NCBI GenBank assembly: GCA_016789625.1
Contig: JAEUQS010000867.1
Coordinates: 1-14,958 of the forward strand
DNA length: 14,958 nt
Direction: 5' to 3'
Origin: Acidobacteriota bacterium
GTDB taxonomy: Bacteria > Acidobacteriota > Thermoanaerobaculia > UBA5066
The notes beneath the pieces were generated by a model. The model saw only the letters and a list, made by a program, of their open reading frames with translations, made no database searches and had not been told where the DNA came from. Position 1 is the first letter of the stretch, and the number at the start of each line of letters is the position of its first letter. A program made the position numbers and the translations under genes. Below are positions 14,422 to 14,958 of this stretch, piece after piece.

Positions 14422-14449
14422 AGAGCCGGGACGCGAGGGTCCCGGCTCT
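14422..14449. terminator. hairpin between convergent genes, overlapping a stop codon
   Basis: AGAGCCGGGAC (14422-14432) and GTCCCGGCTCT (14439-14449) form a perfect 11-base stem with a 6-base loop. It begins eight bases after the M16 stop. There is no T-run on either side. Its right arm overlaps the TAG (14450-14448) of the minus-strand gene, so one hairpin probably serves both convergent genes. Confidence 0.55.
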
Positions 14450-14958
14450 ATCTCCAGACGAGCCGGGGAGTCTCGAGAGCGAGCGGCCCTTCGAGGACGA
14501 GGCCCGCGAACCGCTCCACCGGAACGGTGGACAGAACGCCGGCCGGAAGCTGAGCGGCGAGCGCCAGCCGGAAGATCTCGGCAGCGTGCTCGGCGCTCAG
14601 CTTTCCCGGAAGGAACGCCGCCCCCTCGCGCGAGGCGGCTTCCGACGCCTCGGGCTCCGCGCCGGGCACGTGGGCCGCGACGTCCACTGTGTCTACGGCG
14701 CCGGCTTCGGAGCTCGCCGCCGCGCCCGCGAGCCGGGCCGCGACGGCGCTCACGGAGGCGCAGGAAGATCCGTCGGACGGGTCGGTCAGCGTGAAACGGA
14801 ACCGCCAGACGGGCACGCGAACCGCTCCGCCGGCCGGGAGCGTATCGGTATCGGCCTCGCGAGCGAGCTTCACGAGCCCCGTCTCCGTGATCGCGACCAC
14901 CGCGCCGCAGGGCCCGCAGACGCGGACGCAGAACGGACCGGCCAGAGGCAGCCCGGCG
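14448..14958 (-). CDS. unrecognised protein with a cysteine knuckle (5' end outside window)
   Basis: The last 169 residues of a minus-strand gene are visible. A GTG at 14900 could be a start, but the frame is open to the window edge with protein-like sequence (PFCVRVCGPCGAVVAITE), so the true start probably lies beyond 14958. The C-x3-C-x2-C arrangement suggests the second half of a zinc ribbon whose first pair may lie outside. Next come a basic-aromatic strand region (VPVWRFRFTLTDPSDGSS), an Ala/Glu-rich segment of low complexity, and a C-terminal helix-strand part (LSAEHAAEIFRLALAAQLPAG, then LVLEGPLALETPRLVWR). No signal peptide or membrane helix is visible. I do not recognise the family. 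It converges on the M16 gene and its stop lies inside the shared hairpin. Confidence 0.65.
   Translation of the reverse strand, partial: AGLPLAGPFCVRVCGPCGAVVAITETGLVKLAREADTDTLPAGGAVRVPVWRFRFTLTDPSDGSSCASVSAVAARLAGAAASSEAGAVDTVDVAAHVPGAEPEASEAASREGAAFLPGKLSAEHAAEIFRLALAAQLPAGVLSTVPVERFAGLVLEGPLALETPRLVWR

Noticed and set aside
12386..14794. 802-residue plus-strand open frame running past the M16 stop
   Set aside because: It is out of frame with the M16 gene, Arg/Pro/Gly-rich, and crosses the terminator hairpin.

Overview
The window is a GC-rich bacterial chromosomal segment with strongly G/C-biased third codon positions. The gene content fits a Gram-negative, possibly Acidobacteriota-like soil or sediment bacterium: a Mip/FkpA-type periplasmic isomerase, a secreted M16 zinc peptidase, and a giant secreted protein of DUF11 repeats, a TIG domain and a C-terminal LVPCRLVDTR...DVNGYF module. 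The taxonomic guess is inference. No tRNA, rRNA, CRISPR, insertion sequence or phage gene was seen.

Layout. (1) Positions 1-3348, minus strand: a three-gene operon-like run reading leftward, with an alpha/beta-hydrolase esterase, an ABC ATPase and a large FtsX/MacB-type permease cut by the window edge. ATPase and permease lie in the same frame, separated by one TAG and 12 bases. (2) Positions 3349-3446: a divergent intergenic region with a good sigma70-like promoter facing right, placed so that the next gene's mRNA would be nearly leaderless. (3) Positions 3447-4604, plus: a cyclic-nucleotide-binding protein with a TPR-like N-terminus and a long disordered linker. (4) Positions 4605-4716: convergent intergenic region with a strong bidirectional terminator hairpin. 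(5) Positions 4717-5541, minus: exported FKBP-type peptidyl-prolyl isomerase. (6) Positions 5677-11403, plus: a 1908-residue secreted multidomain protein (about 14 propeller-like repeats, five DUF11 repeats, a sixth DUF11 split by a GATase/DUF4350-like insert, a TIG domain and a C-terminal module). (7) Positions 11496-14414, plus: a 972-residue exported M16 peptidase with an active N-terminal and an inactive C-terminal half. (8) Positions 14448-14958, minus: the 3' part of an unrecognised gene with a cysteine knuckle.

Shared biology. The products mostly concern the cell envelope or exterior: export through an ABC system, periplasmic folding (FKBP), periplasmic proteolysis (M16) and a giant surface or secreted repeat protein. 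Apart from the ABC operon there is no strong evidence that they form one pathway; each of the other genes is bounded by a terminator-like hairpin or a divergent promoter region.

Most notable observations: the giant protein changes codon usage sharply inside one repeat near position 9540; its sixth DUF11 domain is interrupted by a domain of about 230 residues; the cyclic-nucleotide-binding gene appears to have a near-leaderless promoter and carries repeated threonine motifs in its linker; and the ATPase/permease pair is an in-frame split. No clearly new defence or mobile system was found.
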